Origin: Pristimantibacillus sp052113225
Lineage (GTDB): Bacteria; Bacillota; Bacilli; Paenibacillales; Paenibacillaceae
DNA: 64,000 nucleotides
NCBI RefSeq assembly: GCF_052113225.1
Contig: NZ_JBFRCT010000011.1
Span: 201,213-265,212 of the forward strand
Direction: 5' to 3'
The position numbers and the translations under genes were made by a program. Below are positions 32,160 to 41,223 of this stretch, in pieces; the stretch's first letter is position 1, and each line of letters starts with the position of its first letter. Under the pieces are notes generated by a model, which was not told where the DNA came from, searched no databases, and saw nothing but the letters and a program-made list of their open reading frames with translations.

Positions 32160-33034
32160 CCTTCTTCAGGAGGAGACAGCATAATTCTGCCGTTCTCGAT
32201 CTCCACCCTCGCTTTACGATGATCCTTAAATCCGGCCGCTTCCAAATAGCCTGCAGGCACTTGGAGGCGGCCTGCTTTGTCTAATACCGCATATTCTACA
32301 TGGGATTCCTTCTCGCTCTCCCCTTCCGTCAGCTCTGCCAGCTCCTCCAAATAGGATTTGCGGCGCAGCATCTCGGAAGAGATCTTGCCATCCCGAATAG
32401 ATACGACTCGATCAACCTTGCGGGCTAGTTCCGGGTCATGCGTTACGATTACGACCGTAAGGCCAAGCTCCCGGTTCAGCTTACGGAACAACTCCAGAAT
32501 TTGAGCAGCCATCTTCGTATCGACCGAACCGGTCGGCTCGTCGGCTAGCAGTAATCGCGGATGATTAGCGAGTGCAATGGCAATAGCTACCCGCTGCTGC
32601 TCTCCTCCGGACAGCTGCTGCAGCTTATGATGAGCGCGGTGGGAGAGACCCACTGCCTCTAGCAGCTCCCGCGCCCGCTGCTGCTTGCGTCGGCCGTTCA
32701 GCAGAATCGGCAGCTCCACATTTTGCTGAGCCGTAAGATAAGGAATAAGGTTCCGGGCGTTATTTTGCCAGACAAAGCCTACACTCTCCCTTTTGTACCG
32801 GACAAAGTCCTTTTCCTTAAACTTCATCAGATCCTTGCCATCCACAAACAGGCTGCCTGCTGTCGGGCGGTCGAGCCCGCCCAGCATATTAAGCAGAGTG
32901 GATTTACCGCTGCCGCTGTTGCCGATAATCGCCATCAGCTCACCAGCCTCCACATGGAGGTCAAGGCCTTGCAGCGCGAACACTTCCAGCTCGTTTGCCT
33001 TGTAGATTTTGACCAATCCTTCGCATTGTATCAA
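32156..33034 (-). CDS. ABC transporter ATPase with C-terminal AbrB-like domain
   Basis: 292 residues. ATPase of the MacB/LolD type: Walker A GNSGSGKST, LSGGEQQRVAIA, LLLADEPTGSVD, THDP. Residues about 245-290 (YAVLDKAGRLQVPAGYLEAA, GFKDHRKARVEIENGRIMLS) look like a swapped-hairpin AbrB/SpoVT fold, otherwise a DNA-binding or dimerisation module and not usual on such ATPases. TTG 33034 is 8 nt after GGGGGAGG, which contains the end of the permease gene, so the two are coupled. It is the last gene of the export operon and would energise the 947-residue permease. Confidence 0.88.
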   Translation of the reverse strand: MIQCEGLVKIYKANELEVFALQGLDLHVEAGELMAIIGNSGSGKSTLLNMLGGLDRPTAGSLFVDGKDLMKFKEKDFVRYKRESVGFVWQNNARNLIPYLTAQQNVELPILLNGRRKQQRARELLEAVGLSHRAHHKLQQLSGGEQQRVAIAIALANHPRLLLADEPTGSVDTKMAAQILELFRKLNRELGLTVVIVTHDPELARKVDRVVSIRDGKISSEMLRRKSYLEELAELTEGESEKESHVEYAVLDKAGRLQVPAGYLEAAGFKDHRKARVEIENGRIMLSPPEEG

Positions 33035-33037
33035 AGG

Positions 33038-35881
33038 TTAATCCTCCCCCAGCTTAATCGCCTGATGAATTTTGAGTCGCGAGAGCATGTAGCCAAGAAT
33101 AATGAGTCCGATTAGAATGGTCGACCCTACAAAGATATAAATGCGAATCGAATCGATTGGATCCACCATGACGCGGAACGGCGGCACCAGCTTCTGTGCA
33201 TCAAAGGCATTCTGGAATAAAGGAACAAACAGCCGGCTAGTCGTAAGCCCCGTCACCAGACCGATCACAATCGCTGCTCCGGATGTAAGCGCCTGCTCAA
33301 CCGTAAGCATCCCGATCAATTGACGAAGCGATAAACCCATCGCCCGCATGATGCCGTTCTGCAGCATTCTGCCACGAAGAATTAGCGTCCAGTAGAGCAG
33401 GAAGCCCGCAAAGCTAATCACAAGCGAAATAATAAAACCGAGGGTTAATGTCCCGTTGACCGCCATCAGGAACGGATCCGACTTCGCGGTGTTCAGCTCG
33501 CTCCTTGTATCTTTGATATCTACGATTCCTAGATTCTTATCTTCAATATCCCGGTACAGTGAATTGACGCTCGCGCCTGGCTTCATCTTCAACCACACCT
33601 GATAAGGCTCCAGAGACAGATAGGTCTGAATTTGTAAGCGGCTGGCCACAATTAGCTTCGGCGCTGGTGCCTCGGCATCCCGAGGGTTCGGATTAAAGCC
33701 AGGGAAATAATCAACAATGCCATAAACAACAAATGGCTGCATGTCGATATTCTCCCACCCGACCCAGATCGTATCTCCGGGCTTCAATTCCTCCTGATCT
33801 GCCAGCGTCTTCGAGATCAGCACCGCGTTCTGCGCGGCTGCCATCAGGTTCAAATAGTCATAATACGGATAATCAAGCAGGTCATCACGGAACCAGGACG
33901 TCTCTCCGAATTCATCGGAGTCGATTCCCATGAGCTTCACCTCGCCGGAACCTTTTTCCGTACTGTATGAGGCATCATTACGAATATATACCTTTGCCGT
34001 ACTCTCTACACCTGCCAGCTTGGTGTATGGATCAAACGGCGGCTCTGAGTAATGAATGACCGGAGCGGTGAGTGTTACACCTGCGCCTTGCTGCGGCGCT
34101 CCTCCCGGTACCTCCGGCGGCTTATCGTTCGGCCAATTCGCCTGAAGCACGACGTCCGCACCATTCGCATAACGTATACGGTCATCCGCATTATGGTTAA
34201 TCGTACGAGCGGCACTCGCGCTGAACATCCCTGTCGCAATCGTCATCATTAGAAACACCATTAAAAACTGGTAGCCTGCGCTCGAGCGTCCAACTTGAAT
34301 AAGCGTCGCGTACATGGAAGGCGGCCACCATTTGCGCCCGATCCAGTAGACTAGTCTTAAAAAATAAGGATAAACACGCAGAAGCAGCATTCCCGCGCCA
34401 AGAATAAATAAAGCAGGTACAGCAAATTGCAAAGGATCAATATGCAGCGCCTCATTATCAAGCCCAAGGGTCTGCAGCGTCTTCATCCGTTCTTGGAATA
34501 CCCGAAGGCCGTACAAAGAAACGGCAAGGGCAATGACATCAAGGAACAGCTTATGCCAAAACGGCGTCTGCTGCATTCTGGCCATTTGCTGCTTATGACC
34601 AACAATCGTTGTTCTTGTCGCGAAGATAACCGGTACAAGCATAACGATCAGGGCAATAACTGCTGCAGCTGCTGCGTAGAGGTATACTTCACTATTCAGA
34701 TGAACGCGGACCCCGGAGCGTTGAACGAAGGACATGAATCCATTCGAGGAACCAAGCACCTTCGTCAGGAACAGCCCGAGTGGAGGTCCCGCAGCTACAG
34801 CTATCGCGCCAAGAAGGACATATTCCACCAAATAGGAGAGCATGATCTGCCAACGGGCAGCTCCGCGGCTCCGCAGAACGGCGATCTCGTTCTTTTGCCG
34901 ATTCGTAATTAGATTCGATACCATAAAGACATACAAGCCAAGCATAGCCAGCACCGGCACGTTAAGTGACCACATCAGAATGCGCAAATTCTCCGAGCTC
35001 TTGAAGTATCGTTCAATGACATCCACATATTGCGCTTCAAGTGTGTAATGATAGCTTGTTTTCACTTGCGCCTTCAGCAGTGCAGCAGCCTGTAAATACT
35101 GATCAATATTGTTAAGCTCAAAATCCTCATACTTCGGCACGAGATGCCAGGCATTCGAATTCACAAGAAGGCGATGCGTCTGAATAAACTCCTTATCAAG
35201 CACGTCGCTGTTCAGCACGAGGGAGTTGGTGAACGATCCTAAATCCGGTGATAGGAAGAAGAGATCATCATCTTCCTTCTTCGTGATGACACCAACCGGC
35301 TTCACGCGGACAGCGGTTTTATTCAAATCTTCAAAGACGAACGTGGAATCCAGTACGGTATGCAGGTTGTTCAGTCCTTTTTCCGTAACAAGCACTTCAT
35401 AGACCCCATCCACCGGTTCGCTTGCCGGCATCCTTCCGTCAATCAGCTTAATATGCTCCTCCAGCCCATTCACGGCAACCAGACTTGTCCGGAACACTTT
35501 CTTCTTCTCATCCGGAGGGGGCGGGAGCTCTGAACTAAGGTCAAAGGAGGAAGTCGTCAGATCCATTGTTTTCTCGAGCAGGGCAACCGGGTACAACGGA
35601 AGCACTTTATCCTTCATAAACCGCTGATTCGTCTGCATCTGCTTGATACGCTGCTCTGCATTATTGACCCCGATATAAGTGAATCTCATATTCATCGTGC
35701 CCGGGTAGGAGCTTAGCTTCGAGTTTTCCAGCTCCTTCACAAGCATACGGGATAGAATGGCTTCGGTATAAGTCGGAATGCTGGAGACCAAGCCAACCGT
35801 AATGACAAGTCCGATCAGCAAGCTGAGCTCCAGCCATTTGTTTTGCGTCATTTTACGCACAATCATGGACAATAAAGCCAC
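33038..35881 (-). CDS. FtsX-family ABC transporter permease, large
   Basis: 947 residues. N-terminal helix (WLELSLLIGLVITVGLVSSI), a large extracytoplasmic domain, three helices in the middle (VPVLAMLGLYVFMVSNLITN, YLVEYVLLGAIAVAAGPPLG, LYAAAAAVIALIVMLVPVIF), a second external domain, and a final FtsX set (LTLGFIISLVISFAGFLLYW, IRIYIFVGSTILIGLIILGY). Duplicated FtsX topology. GTG 35881 is 7 nt after GGAGG. Flanked by two MacB-type ATPases and a membrane-fusion lipoprotein, it should form a tripartite-like exporter of peptides, lipids or antibiotics; substrate unknown. Confidence 0.9.
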   Translation of the reverse strand: MALLSMIVRKMTQNKWLELSLLIGLVITVGLVSSIPTYTEAILSRMLVKELENSKLSSYPGTMNMRFTYIGVNNAEQRIKQMQTNQRFMKDKVLPLYPVALLEKTMDLTTSSFDLSSELPPPPDEKKKVFRTSLVAVNGLEEHIKLIDGRMPASEPVDGVYEVLVTEKGLNNLHTVLDSTFVFEDLNKTAVRVKPVGVITKKEDDDLFFLSPDLGSFTNSLVLNSDVLDKEFIQTHRLLVNSNAWHLVPKYEDFELNNIDQYLQAAALLKAQVKTSYHYTLEAQYVDVIERYFKSSENLRILMWSLNVPVLAMLGLYVFMVSNLITNRQKNEIAVLRSRGAARWQIMLSYLVEYVLLGAIAVAAGPPLGLFLTKVLGSSNGFMSFVQRSGVRVHLNSEVYLYAAAAAVIALIVMLVPVIFATRTTIVGHKQQMARMQQTPFWHKLFLDVIALAVSLYGLRVFQERMKTLQTLGLDNEALHIDPLQFAVPALFILGAGMLLLRVYPYFLRLVYWIGRKWWPPSMYATLIQVGRSSAGYQFLMVFLMMTIATGMFSASAARTINHNADDRIRYANGADVVLQANWPNDKPPEVPGGAPQQGAGVTLTAPVIHYSEPPFDPYTKLAGVESTAKVYIRNDASYSTEKGSGEVKLMGIDSDEFGETSWFRDDLLDYPYYDYLNLMAAAQNAVLISKTLADQEELKPGDTIWVGWENIDMQPFVVYGIVDYFPGFNPNPRDAEAPAPKLIVASRLQIQTYLSLEPYQVWLKMKPGASVNSLYRDIEDKNLGIVDIKDTRSELNTAKSDPFLMAVNGTLTLGFIISLVISFAGFLLYWTLILRGRMLQNGIMRAMGLSLRQLIGMLTVEQALTSGAAIVIGLVTGLTTSRLFVPLFQNAFDAQKLVPPFRVMVDPIDSIRIYIFVGSTILIGLIILGYMLSRLKIHQAIKLGED

Positions 35882-35917
35882 GGGTAAGCCTCCACTCTGC
35901 AAAAAATATAAATTGAA

Positions 35918-36940
35918 TTAGTTCAGAACGATCGTTTGGCCTTCCTTCAGCCCGCGTAAAATTTCCACTTCTGTCGATGATTGAATGCCAACCTCGACAT
36001 CGACTTCCCGTAATGCTTTCCCCTCGAGCACCCGGACGAACGTACGTCCCAGATACGAGCGCAATCCACTTTTTGGTATAAGAACGGCGTTCTTGTGCTC
36101 TACTAATACAATAGATACATTCGCGCTCGAGCCAATCTCCACTCCCTCGGGGAGTTTGTCCACTGTCGCATATAAGGTGCTGGCATATCTTGATTTCAAA
36201 TCTGCATCAGTCGTCACTGGAGCCGAGGCAGGGGTCTGTACGACTTTGCCGGTCGACTCATAATCATTACCTGCTGTAATAACTGCGCTCATTCCTACAT
36301 CTACTTCACCAATACTGCCTGCATCGGAAGAACGGTAGGCAAATCGCAGCTTCGTTGGATCAGCTACTCTTACAAGCGTCTGATAGGGCTGTACAAAATC
36401 ACCCTCTACAAGCTCTTCTACAAAGACAACCTGACCGTTCATGGTTGCCCTCAGCTTACTCTGCTCATCGGTCTGCTCCAGCTTCTCCAGCTTCAGCTTC
36501 TCAATCTCCAGCTGCAGCTCGGCCATATGCCTTTCCTCTTCGCTGCCGCTCTGCTTCGCCTGCTTTACCGCATAGCCCGCGCGCTCCACCCCCAGCTTCT
36601 GCTCCAGCAGCTGTACATCAAGTCCGTCAACGACCAGTTCTGCTAGCAGATCGCCCTTTTTCACTTCATCCCCGGACGAAACGTATAATTTCTTCAGCCT
36701 GCCGCCTTGGGATTTGAACTGGGCAAGCTCGCTTTCGGTTGATTCAAAGATACCGGACCCTCTTACTTCACGGCGGATGTCTCCCATCTTCACCTCATCG
36801 GTTGAATAATTCTGCTCTGCAGGCTTCACCAGCGGCGGCTTAAGCGGCTCCTCCTCGTTAGGAATAAGTGAGCAGCCAGCAAGTAAGGACAAGCTAACAA
36901 GCAATGACATCGCCAAACTATAGTTTCGCAGCTTCAACAA
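35918..36940 (-). CDS. Membrane-fusion (HlyD/MacA-like) lipoprotein
   Basis: About 340 residues. Lipoprotein signal with lipobox LLAGC (SLSLLAGCSLIPNEEEP). Then a lipoyl/barrel-sandwich half (VRGSGIFESTESELAQFKSQ, GDEVKKGDLLAELVV), a helical hairpin (AVKQAKQSGSEEERHMAELQ), the second lipoyl half (RATMNGQVVFVEELVEGDFV) and a beta-barrel (FAYRSSDAGSIGEVDVGMSA). TTG 36940 is 9 nt after GGAGG and overlaps the ATPase gene end by 23 nt. It is the adaptor of the export system. Confidence 0.9.
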   Translation of the reverse strand: MLKLRNYSLAMSLLVSLSLLAGCSLIPNEEEPLKPPLVKPAEQNYSTDEVKMGDIRREVRGSGIFESTESELAQFKSQGGRLKKLYVSSGDEVKKGDLLAELVVDGLDVQLLEQKLGVERAGYAVKQAKQSGSEEERHMAELQLEIEKLKLEKLEQTDEQSKLRATMNGQVVFVEELVEGDFVQPYQTLVRVADPTKLRFAYRSSDAGSIGEVDVGMSAVITAGNDYESTGKVVQTPASAPVTTDADLKSRYASTLYATVDKLPEGVEIGSSANVSIVLVEHKNAVLIPKSGLRSYLGRTFVRVLEGKALREVDVEVGIQSSTEVEILRGLKEGQTIVLN

Positions 36941-37652
36941 TGGTCCCATCCTCCAATTCATAGACTTCATCCACAATTTCCATAATGGCCGGGTCATGTG
37001 TCGTCATGACGATTGTCATTCCCTCTTCCCGTACCAAATTACGCAGCACGCTTAAAATATGTAGACCTGTCCGGCTGTCGAGCTCCGCGGTTGGCTCATC
37101 GGCAAGCAGCAGCTTTGGCTTATGAGCAATTGCCCGGGCAATGGCTGTACGCTGCTGCTCGCCGCCGGACATCTCGAACGGACGGTGATGCATCCGCGGC
37201 TTAAGCCCGACATAGTCGAGTGCTTGCAAAGCCGCTTCCTTCCTTGCGGAAGCAGGTACACCCGCGATCCGCATCGCAAACTCCACGTTCTCATAAGCGG
37301 ACATGAGCGGAAATAACGCAAAGGATTGGAATATTAGCCCCATCTGCGTTCTGCGAATATCTCCACGTGCTTTGTCTGACAGCCCGCTTAATACCTGGCC
37401 GTCAAAATTCACGGTCCCTTCTGTCGGCAAGTCGAGTGCGCCTAGTAAATTCAGAAGTGTTGTTTTACCAGAGCCCGAACGTCCCTTCAAGGCGACAAGC
37501 CGCCCCCGCGCAATCGATAGATTAACGCCCTGCAGGACAACTGCAGCGCCGGTACCGCGGCCAAATGTACGCTTCAAGCCCTCTACTTGGAGCAAGGTCT
37601 GCTCTGCTGTGAACGGCTCATATTCCCTGGCGTACTGGGGAGAATCTGTCAT
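36918..37652 (-). CDS. ABC transporter ATPase, MacB/LolD type
   Basis: 244 residues. Walker A GRSGSGKTT, QSFALFPLMSAYENVEFAMR Q-loop, signature MSGGEQQRTAIA, Walker B LLLADEPTAELD, H-loop TTHDP. ATG 37652 lies 9 nt after GGGG; a TTG at 37661 abuts that site. First gene of a four-gene unit: ATPase, fusion protein, permease, second ATPase. Two different ATPases for one permease may form a heterodimer. Confidence 0.93.
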   Translation of the reverse strand: MTDSPQYAREYEPFTAEQTLLQVEGLKRTFGRGTGAAVVLQGVNLSIARGRLVALKGRSGSGKTTLLNLLGALDLPTEGTVNFDGQVLSGLSDKARGDIRRTQMGLIFQSFALFPLMSAYENVEFAMRIAGVPASARKEAALQALDYVGLKPRMHHRPFEMSGGEQQRTAIARAIAHKPKLLLADEPTAELDSRTGLHILSVLRNLVREEGMTIVMTTHDPAIMEIVDEVYELEDGTIVEAAKL

Positions 37653-37806
37653 TTTGCTCAACCCCTTTTCTTTCTTTGGAACTATTGATATTCGTCTATG
37701 ATGTAACCGCTGTCAAAATTCGTCGTCGCCTTGGATTTTACAGGAACTTACAGATGGTGTAAATGCCATTTTTATAGGGTTTATAGCAATGACCATATAA
37801 GACGTA

Positions 37807-37880
37807 AAAAAGAGCATACCCCGGGTCAATGTCATTAAGTTAAGTTTCTATCTTAATGACATTGACCCAGGGCTGCTCCT
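37807..37880 (-). terminator. Terminator downstream of the acetyltransferase gene
   Basis: On the minus strand GGGTCAATGTCATTAAG and CTTAATGACATTGACCC form a perfect 17-bp stem, extended by GAGCA...TGCTC at its base and followed by TTTTTT. Unusually long and AT-rich for a terminator. Confidence 0.75.
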
Positions 37881-37887
37881 TCCCAAT

Positions 37888-38457
37888 CTATCCCTTCCCA
37901 AGCCTTGTGCAATAACGGAAGAAAGGCTTCAGGTTCTCCTGTTGTAGAAGCGGAACGGCCGCTTCAATCTGATGGGTCTCCCAATCCCACCACTTCACCT
38001 GCATCAGTCTCTCAATAACATCAGGCGGAAAACGGTACTTTATAATGCGCGCAGGGTTACCGCCAACAATCGCATACGGAGGAACGTCCTTCGTCACCAA
38101 TGCATGAGTCCCTACAATAGCCCCATGACCAATGGTTACCCCGGACAATATCGTTGCATAATGCCCGATCCAGACATCATTACCGATCGTGACATTGCCG
38201 TTGGTCTTGGCTCCCTCCGTAAAGTGCTGCGTCATATACGCGGTAAAAGGGAACGTCGACACCCACTCGTAATGATGGTTGCCGCCCAAAAAAATCGTTG
38301 CCGTGTTCGATACGGAACAAAACCTGCCGATTGTCGCAATCGTATTTTCCGTCCACGACAATACGATAGGCGTGCCCATCGTATAGGGGCCGATAAACAA
38401 TTTATTGTTAACCTGGCGAGGTGGCAGCATATCTAATATATATTTCATGTTGCTCAC
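37888..38457 (-). CDS. CatB-related O-acetyltransferase (hexapeptide repeat)
   Basis: About 189 residues. Left-handed beta-helix hexapeptides: IATIGRFCSVSNTATIFLGG, then NHHYEWVSTFPFTAY with the catalytic His, GNVTIGNDVWIGHYATILSG, VTIGHGAIVGTHALVTKDVP and PYAIVGGNPARIIKYRF. These are the marks of the Vat/CatB xenobiotic acetyltransferases, which acetylate chloramphenicol or streptogramin A; many members have unknown substrates. Start is GTG 38457 or ATG 38448; GGAG lies 12 nt before the GTG. The open frame upstream is antisense to the next gene. Confidence 0.9.
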   Translation of the reverse strand: MSNMKYILDMLPPRQVNNKLFIGPYTMGTPIVLSWTENTIATIGRFCSVSNTATIFLGGNHHYEWVSTFPFTAYMTQHFTEGAKTNGNVTIGNDVWIGHYATILSGVTIGHGAIVGTHALVTKDVPPYAIVGGNPARIIKYRFPPDVIERLMQVKWWDWETHQIEAAVPLLQQENLKPFFRYCTRLGKG

Positions 38458-38650
38458 TATTTCATCACTCTCCGAGATGTCATCATATCTGGCTTCATGA
38501 GCAGTATATTCATAGAATGCTCGTTCCGTACAGGCTATACCCGGCAGGCAGCGGCGGATATATGGCTGCAGCTCGCATGCCTTGTCACAGCGGGATGGGA
38601 TTAGTATGATTGGAGTATTGGAGCTGAAATAGAGAGGAAGGTGAACAGCC

Positions 38651-39490
38651 ATGAAATGGAGTGCTATAGAGCAGCTTGGGGAGCGTAGTCTTGTCCTGCT
38701 GGATCGGATGAATGACTTCTCGGAGGAAGATCCCCTGTATGCATTTGCCTTGGACGAGCTGCTATGCAGAAGCACGGGACGTGGTGGACCAGCTGTCTGC
38801 CATGTGTGGCGCCATCCGCGCGCTTTCATTATGGGGCTGCGCGACAGCCGTTTGCCAGGTGCAGGGGCTGCGCGCAACCTGCTCGAGACAGCGGGCTGGG
38901 CAACTGCGGTCCGCAATTCCGGCGGAGCAGCTGTGCCGCTTGATACAGGCGTCGTTAATCTGTCACTCATTTTGCCAAAGAGCAATGCAATGGATTTTCA
39001 CTTTCATAACAACTTCGAGCAGATGTATGAGCTGATTCGGTTAGCGCTGCAAGGGTCCGGCAAGCAGGTGGACAAGGGCGAGATCACTGGTGCATACTGC
39101 CCAGGCGACTTTGATTTGAGCATCGGAGGATATAAATTTTGCGGTATCGCTCAGCGGCGGCAAGCTCAGGCTATTGTTGTTCAAGCATTTATCGTAGCGG
39201 AAGGCTCAGGGGCGGAGCGCGCCCGCCTTGTCCGCTCGTTCTATAATCAGGCAGCTGCCGGCACTGATCCTGAACTTTACCCGCTAGTTGTGGAAAATAG
39301 TATGGCAAGCCTTGAGGAGCTTGCTGGGCTTGGCCCGGAGGCGGCACATGTCTTTGCGGATGCCGTGAAGCAAGTGATTGCGGAAGCTAAACTTAATGCT
39401 GGCATTACTGCCGAATCGAGCCTCATCCTGCCTTCGGCCGAGCAAATCCGTGAGATGACAGAGACATTGCATAATCGTTATGCGATATAA
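38651..39490 (+). CDS. lipL: Octanoyl-[GcvH]:protein N-octanoyltransferase (LipL-type)
   Basis: 279 residues of the BPL/LplA/LipB fold. AFALDELLCR, VWRHPRAFIMGLRDSRLPGA, RNSGGAAVPLDTGVVNLSLI and GAYCPGDFDLSIGGYKFCGI (with the candidate active Cys and the Lys loop) match LipL of B. subtilis. It would transfer octanoyl from GcvH to the E2 subunits of lipoate-dependent enzymes. ATG 38651 follows GAGAGGAAGG at good distance. Discrimination from LipM or LplJ rests on length and the Cys motif only. Confidence 0.8.
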   Translation: MKWSAIEQLGERSLVLLDRMNDFSEEDPLYAFALDELLCRSTGRGGPAVCHVWRHPRAFIMGLRDSRLPGAGAARNLLETAGWATAVRNSGGAAVPLDTGVVNLSLILPKSNAMDFHFHNNFEQMYELIRLALQGSGKQVDKGEITGAYCPGDFDLSIGGYKFCGIAQRRQAQAIVVQAFIVAEGSGAERARLVRSFYNQAAAGTDPELYPLVVENSMASLEELAGLGPEAAHVFADAVKQVIAEAKLNAGITAESSLILPSAEQIREMTETLHNRYAI

Positions 39491-39526
39491 AAAAATAGAA
39501 CATCTCACGTGAAGGAGATGCTCTAC

Positions 39527-39590
39527 AGAAGTAAAGGCTGTCCCCATCGTCATCTTGATGACTTTGGAGACAGTCTTCATTTTTTTCTCA
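39527..39590 (+). terminator. Terminator downstream of lipL
   Basis: AAGGCTGTCCCCATCGTCAT and ATGACTTTGGAGACAGTCTT form a long stem, then CATTTTTTTC. A smaller hairpin (CATCTC-ACGTGAA-GGAGATG) precedes it. Confidence 0.8.
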
Positions 39591-40367
39591 CTCCACAATT
39601 TCAAGTTCTTCTCCAAGAAGCTCCACGAGCCTTGGAATAACCGAATCCTTGAATGTCTGCGGATGAGGAGCAGAAATAGCGAGCACCCTGCACGCTTCCT
39701 CCTGCTCCTCGGTAAAGTTGAGGAAGTAAAGGTAATCCTCCACTTGTGTATCCGGATTAACTAGTGCACAAGTAAACCACCAGTCGGTCAACTCGAAGGA
39801 CTGCACAATCTCTTCTTGTGTATTAGCCCGATACCACAAGATGTTTTTCAAATATACAGGGCGTTCATACGGCAGCAGCCAAACCGAATTGGTATCCACC
39901 AATCGGCTATTCACAAAGGCTTGTGTCGTTGGATCCTGATCCTCCAGCGTGTAGTTCCCCTGCTCCTCGTATACAACAGACCCAATCTTCTTCAGCAACT
40001 CCTCATTTAATTCCTCTATAGGAACCTGTCTAAAGTAAGCTAATAGCTGATCCATCACAGACTGATTAGCCTTTGGATCACGCTCGGGTGCATAATGCTG
40101 AAGCAGTACTTCCTTTACTTTTTGACTAATCACCTGATCCCGATCATCAATGATATCCGCATGAAAATTCAGAGCAGAATCCTGAATGAGATCATCCTTA
40201 TGCGGATCTTTATCCCTGTCCCAATTCGTATAGGAGAAAAGAATGTCCATTGATGGTTCATGAAAGGCTTGAATAACCTTCGCCATCGTCTCATAGGCCT
40301 CTGGCCCAAACCCTAGCTCATAACCCAGCTCTAACCGATATGGATAAGTATTTAATATCAGCTTCAC
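39588..40367 (-). CDS. Hypothetical protein coupled to the alarmone synthetase gene, 259 aa
   Basis: I do not recognise this protein. It is soluble, 259 residues, rich in acidic residues, with no signal peptide or membrane helix. GTG 40367 is 8 nt after AGGAG, which lies inside the last codons of the synthetase gene, so the two are tightly coupled (3 nt apart). Visible features are a Trp-rich segment (FELTDWWFTCALVN) and a C-terminal FTEEQEEACRVLAISAPHPQ. It might modulate the synthetase or act on a shared pathway; that is inference from position. Confidence 0.8.
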   Translation of the reverse strand: MKLILNTYPYRLELGYELGFGPEAYETMAKVIQAFHEPSMDILFSYTNWDRDKDPHKDDLIQDSALNFHADIIDDRDQVISQKVKEVLLQHYAPERDPKANQSVMDQLLAYFRQVPIEELNEELLKKIGSVVYEEQGNYTLEDQDPTTQAFVNSRLVDTNSVWLLPYERPVYLKNILWYRANTQEEIVQSFELTDWWFTCALVNPDTQVEDYLYFLNFTEEQEEACRVLAISAPHPQTFKDSVIPRLVELLGEELEIVE

Positions 40368-40370
40368 GAT

Positions 40371-41123
40371 TTATTCTCCTGCCGACTTATCACCGATCAT
40401 CTCAAGCAGTGCTAATGGAATAGGGAACTTTTGGTCGTCAATTTGCAAGAGCCTGAACTGCTCCTCGGCCTCCTGCAGATTCCCTTCCTTGATTTCGCTC
40501 ATCTCCTGCTGCAGCCGTTCCATCTGGCGGTCCAGAGCCGTTACCGAGTCAGCGGCAGCCTTCAGCTCCTGCACAAGTCGATCCGGCACAGCCTCGTTGT
40601 ATTTGTAGAAAATTTTATGCTCCAGGCTCGCCCAGAAATCCATCGCTATCGTCCGAATCTGTACTTCAATACAAACCTGCTCTACACGGTCGGACAAAAA
40701 GACAGGCACCTCGATCAGCATATGCATGCTCTGATAACCGTTTGGTTTCGGATTCTTAATGTAATCCTTCATCTCTAGAATCTTCAGATCGGATTGCCCC
40801 TTGAGCATATCCCGAATGAGATAAATGTCCGAGATAAACGAGCATGTAATGCGTAGTCCTGCGATGTCCCGGATGTTTTCTTTAATGCTAGGCATCGAAA
40901 TATCCAGGTTTTTGCGCATCAGCTTATTCATTATGCTTTCCGGCGACTTCAACCGGGATTTGGTATGTTCGATTGGGTTGTAATCATGGAGCATTTGAAA
41001 TTCCTCTTTCAGAATTTCAATCTTGGTCTCCATTTCGTCTAATGCAAATTTATAAGTCATCATAAAGCGCGTGATCATTTGTTTCAGTTGGTGGAATTGT
41101 GATGATTTGTCGAGCAAATTCAT
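40371..41123 (-). CDS. Small alarmone synthetase (RelA/SpoT-domain GTP pyrophosphokinase)
   Basis: 250 residues, synthetase domain only. ENIRDIAGLRITCSFISDIY, DYIKNPKPNGYQSMHMLIEV and VCIEVQIRTIAMDFWASLEH are the conserved pyrophosphate-transfer and GDP/GTP-binding motifs. No hydrolase, TGS or ACT domain, so it is the RelP/RelQ (SasA/SasB) class; PKPNGYQSMHM and the length lean to SasA. It makes (p)ppGpp or related alarmones in stress. ATG 41123 is 8 nt after AGGAGG. First gene of a two-gene unit. Confidence 0.9.
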   Translation of the reverse strand: MNLLDKSSQFHQLKQMITRFMMTYKFALDEMETKIEILKEEFQMLHDYNPIEHTKSRLKSPESIMNKLMRKNLDISMPSIKENIRDIAGLRITCSFISDIYLIRDMLKGQSDLKILEMKDYIKNPKPNGYQSMHMLIEVPVFLSDRVEQVCIEVQIRTIAMDFWASLEHKIFYKYNEAVPDRLVQELKAAADSVTALDRQMERLQQEMSEIKEGNLQEAEEQFRLLQIDDQKFPIPLALLEMIGDKSAGE

Positions 41124-41223
41124 GCTTCTTACCTCCTGCAGGCGGTGCAAATTTTTAGCGGCCCGTCGTATACTCACCTATTAGTATACCGTCCACGCAC
41201 CAGCAATCGCAATTTTAGTGCCT

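Noticed and set aside
38458..38985. N-terminal extension of the CatB acetyltransferase frame
   Set aside because: The extra sequence is Ser/Arg/Pro-rich, matches no part of the family and is antisense to lipL; the fold is complete from about 38448-38457.
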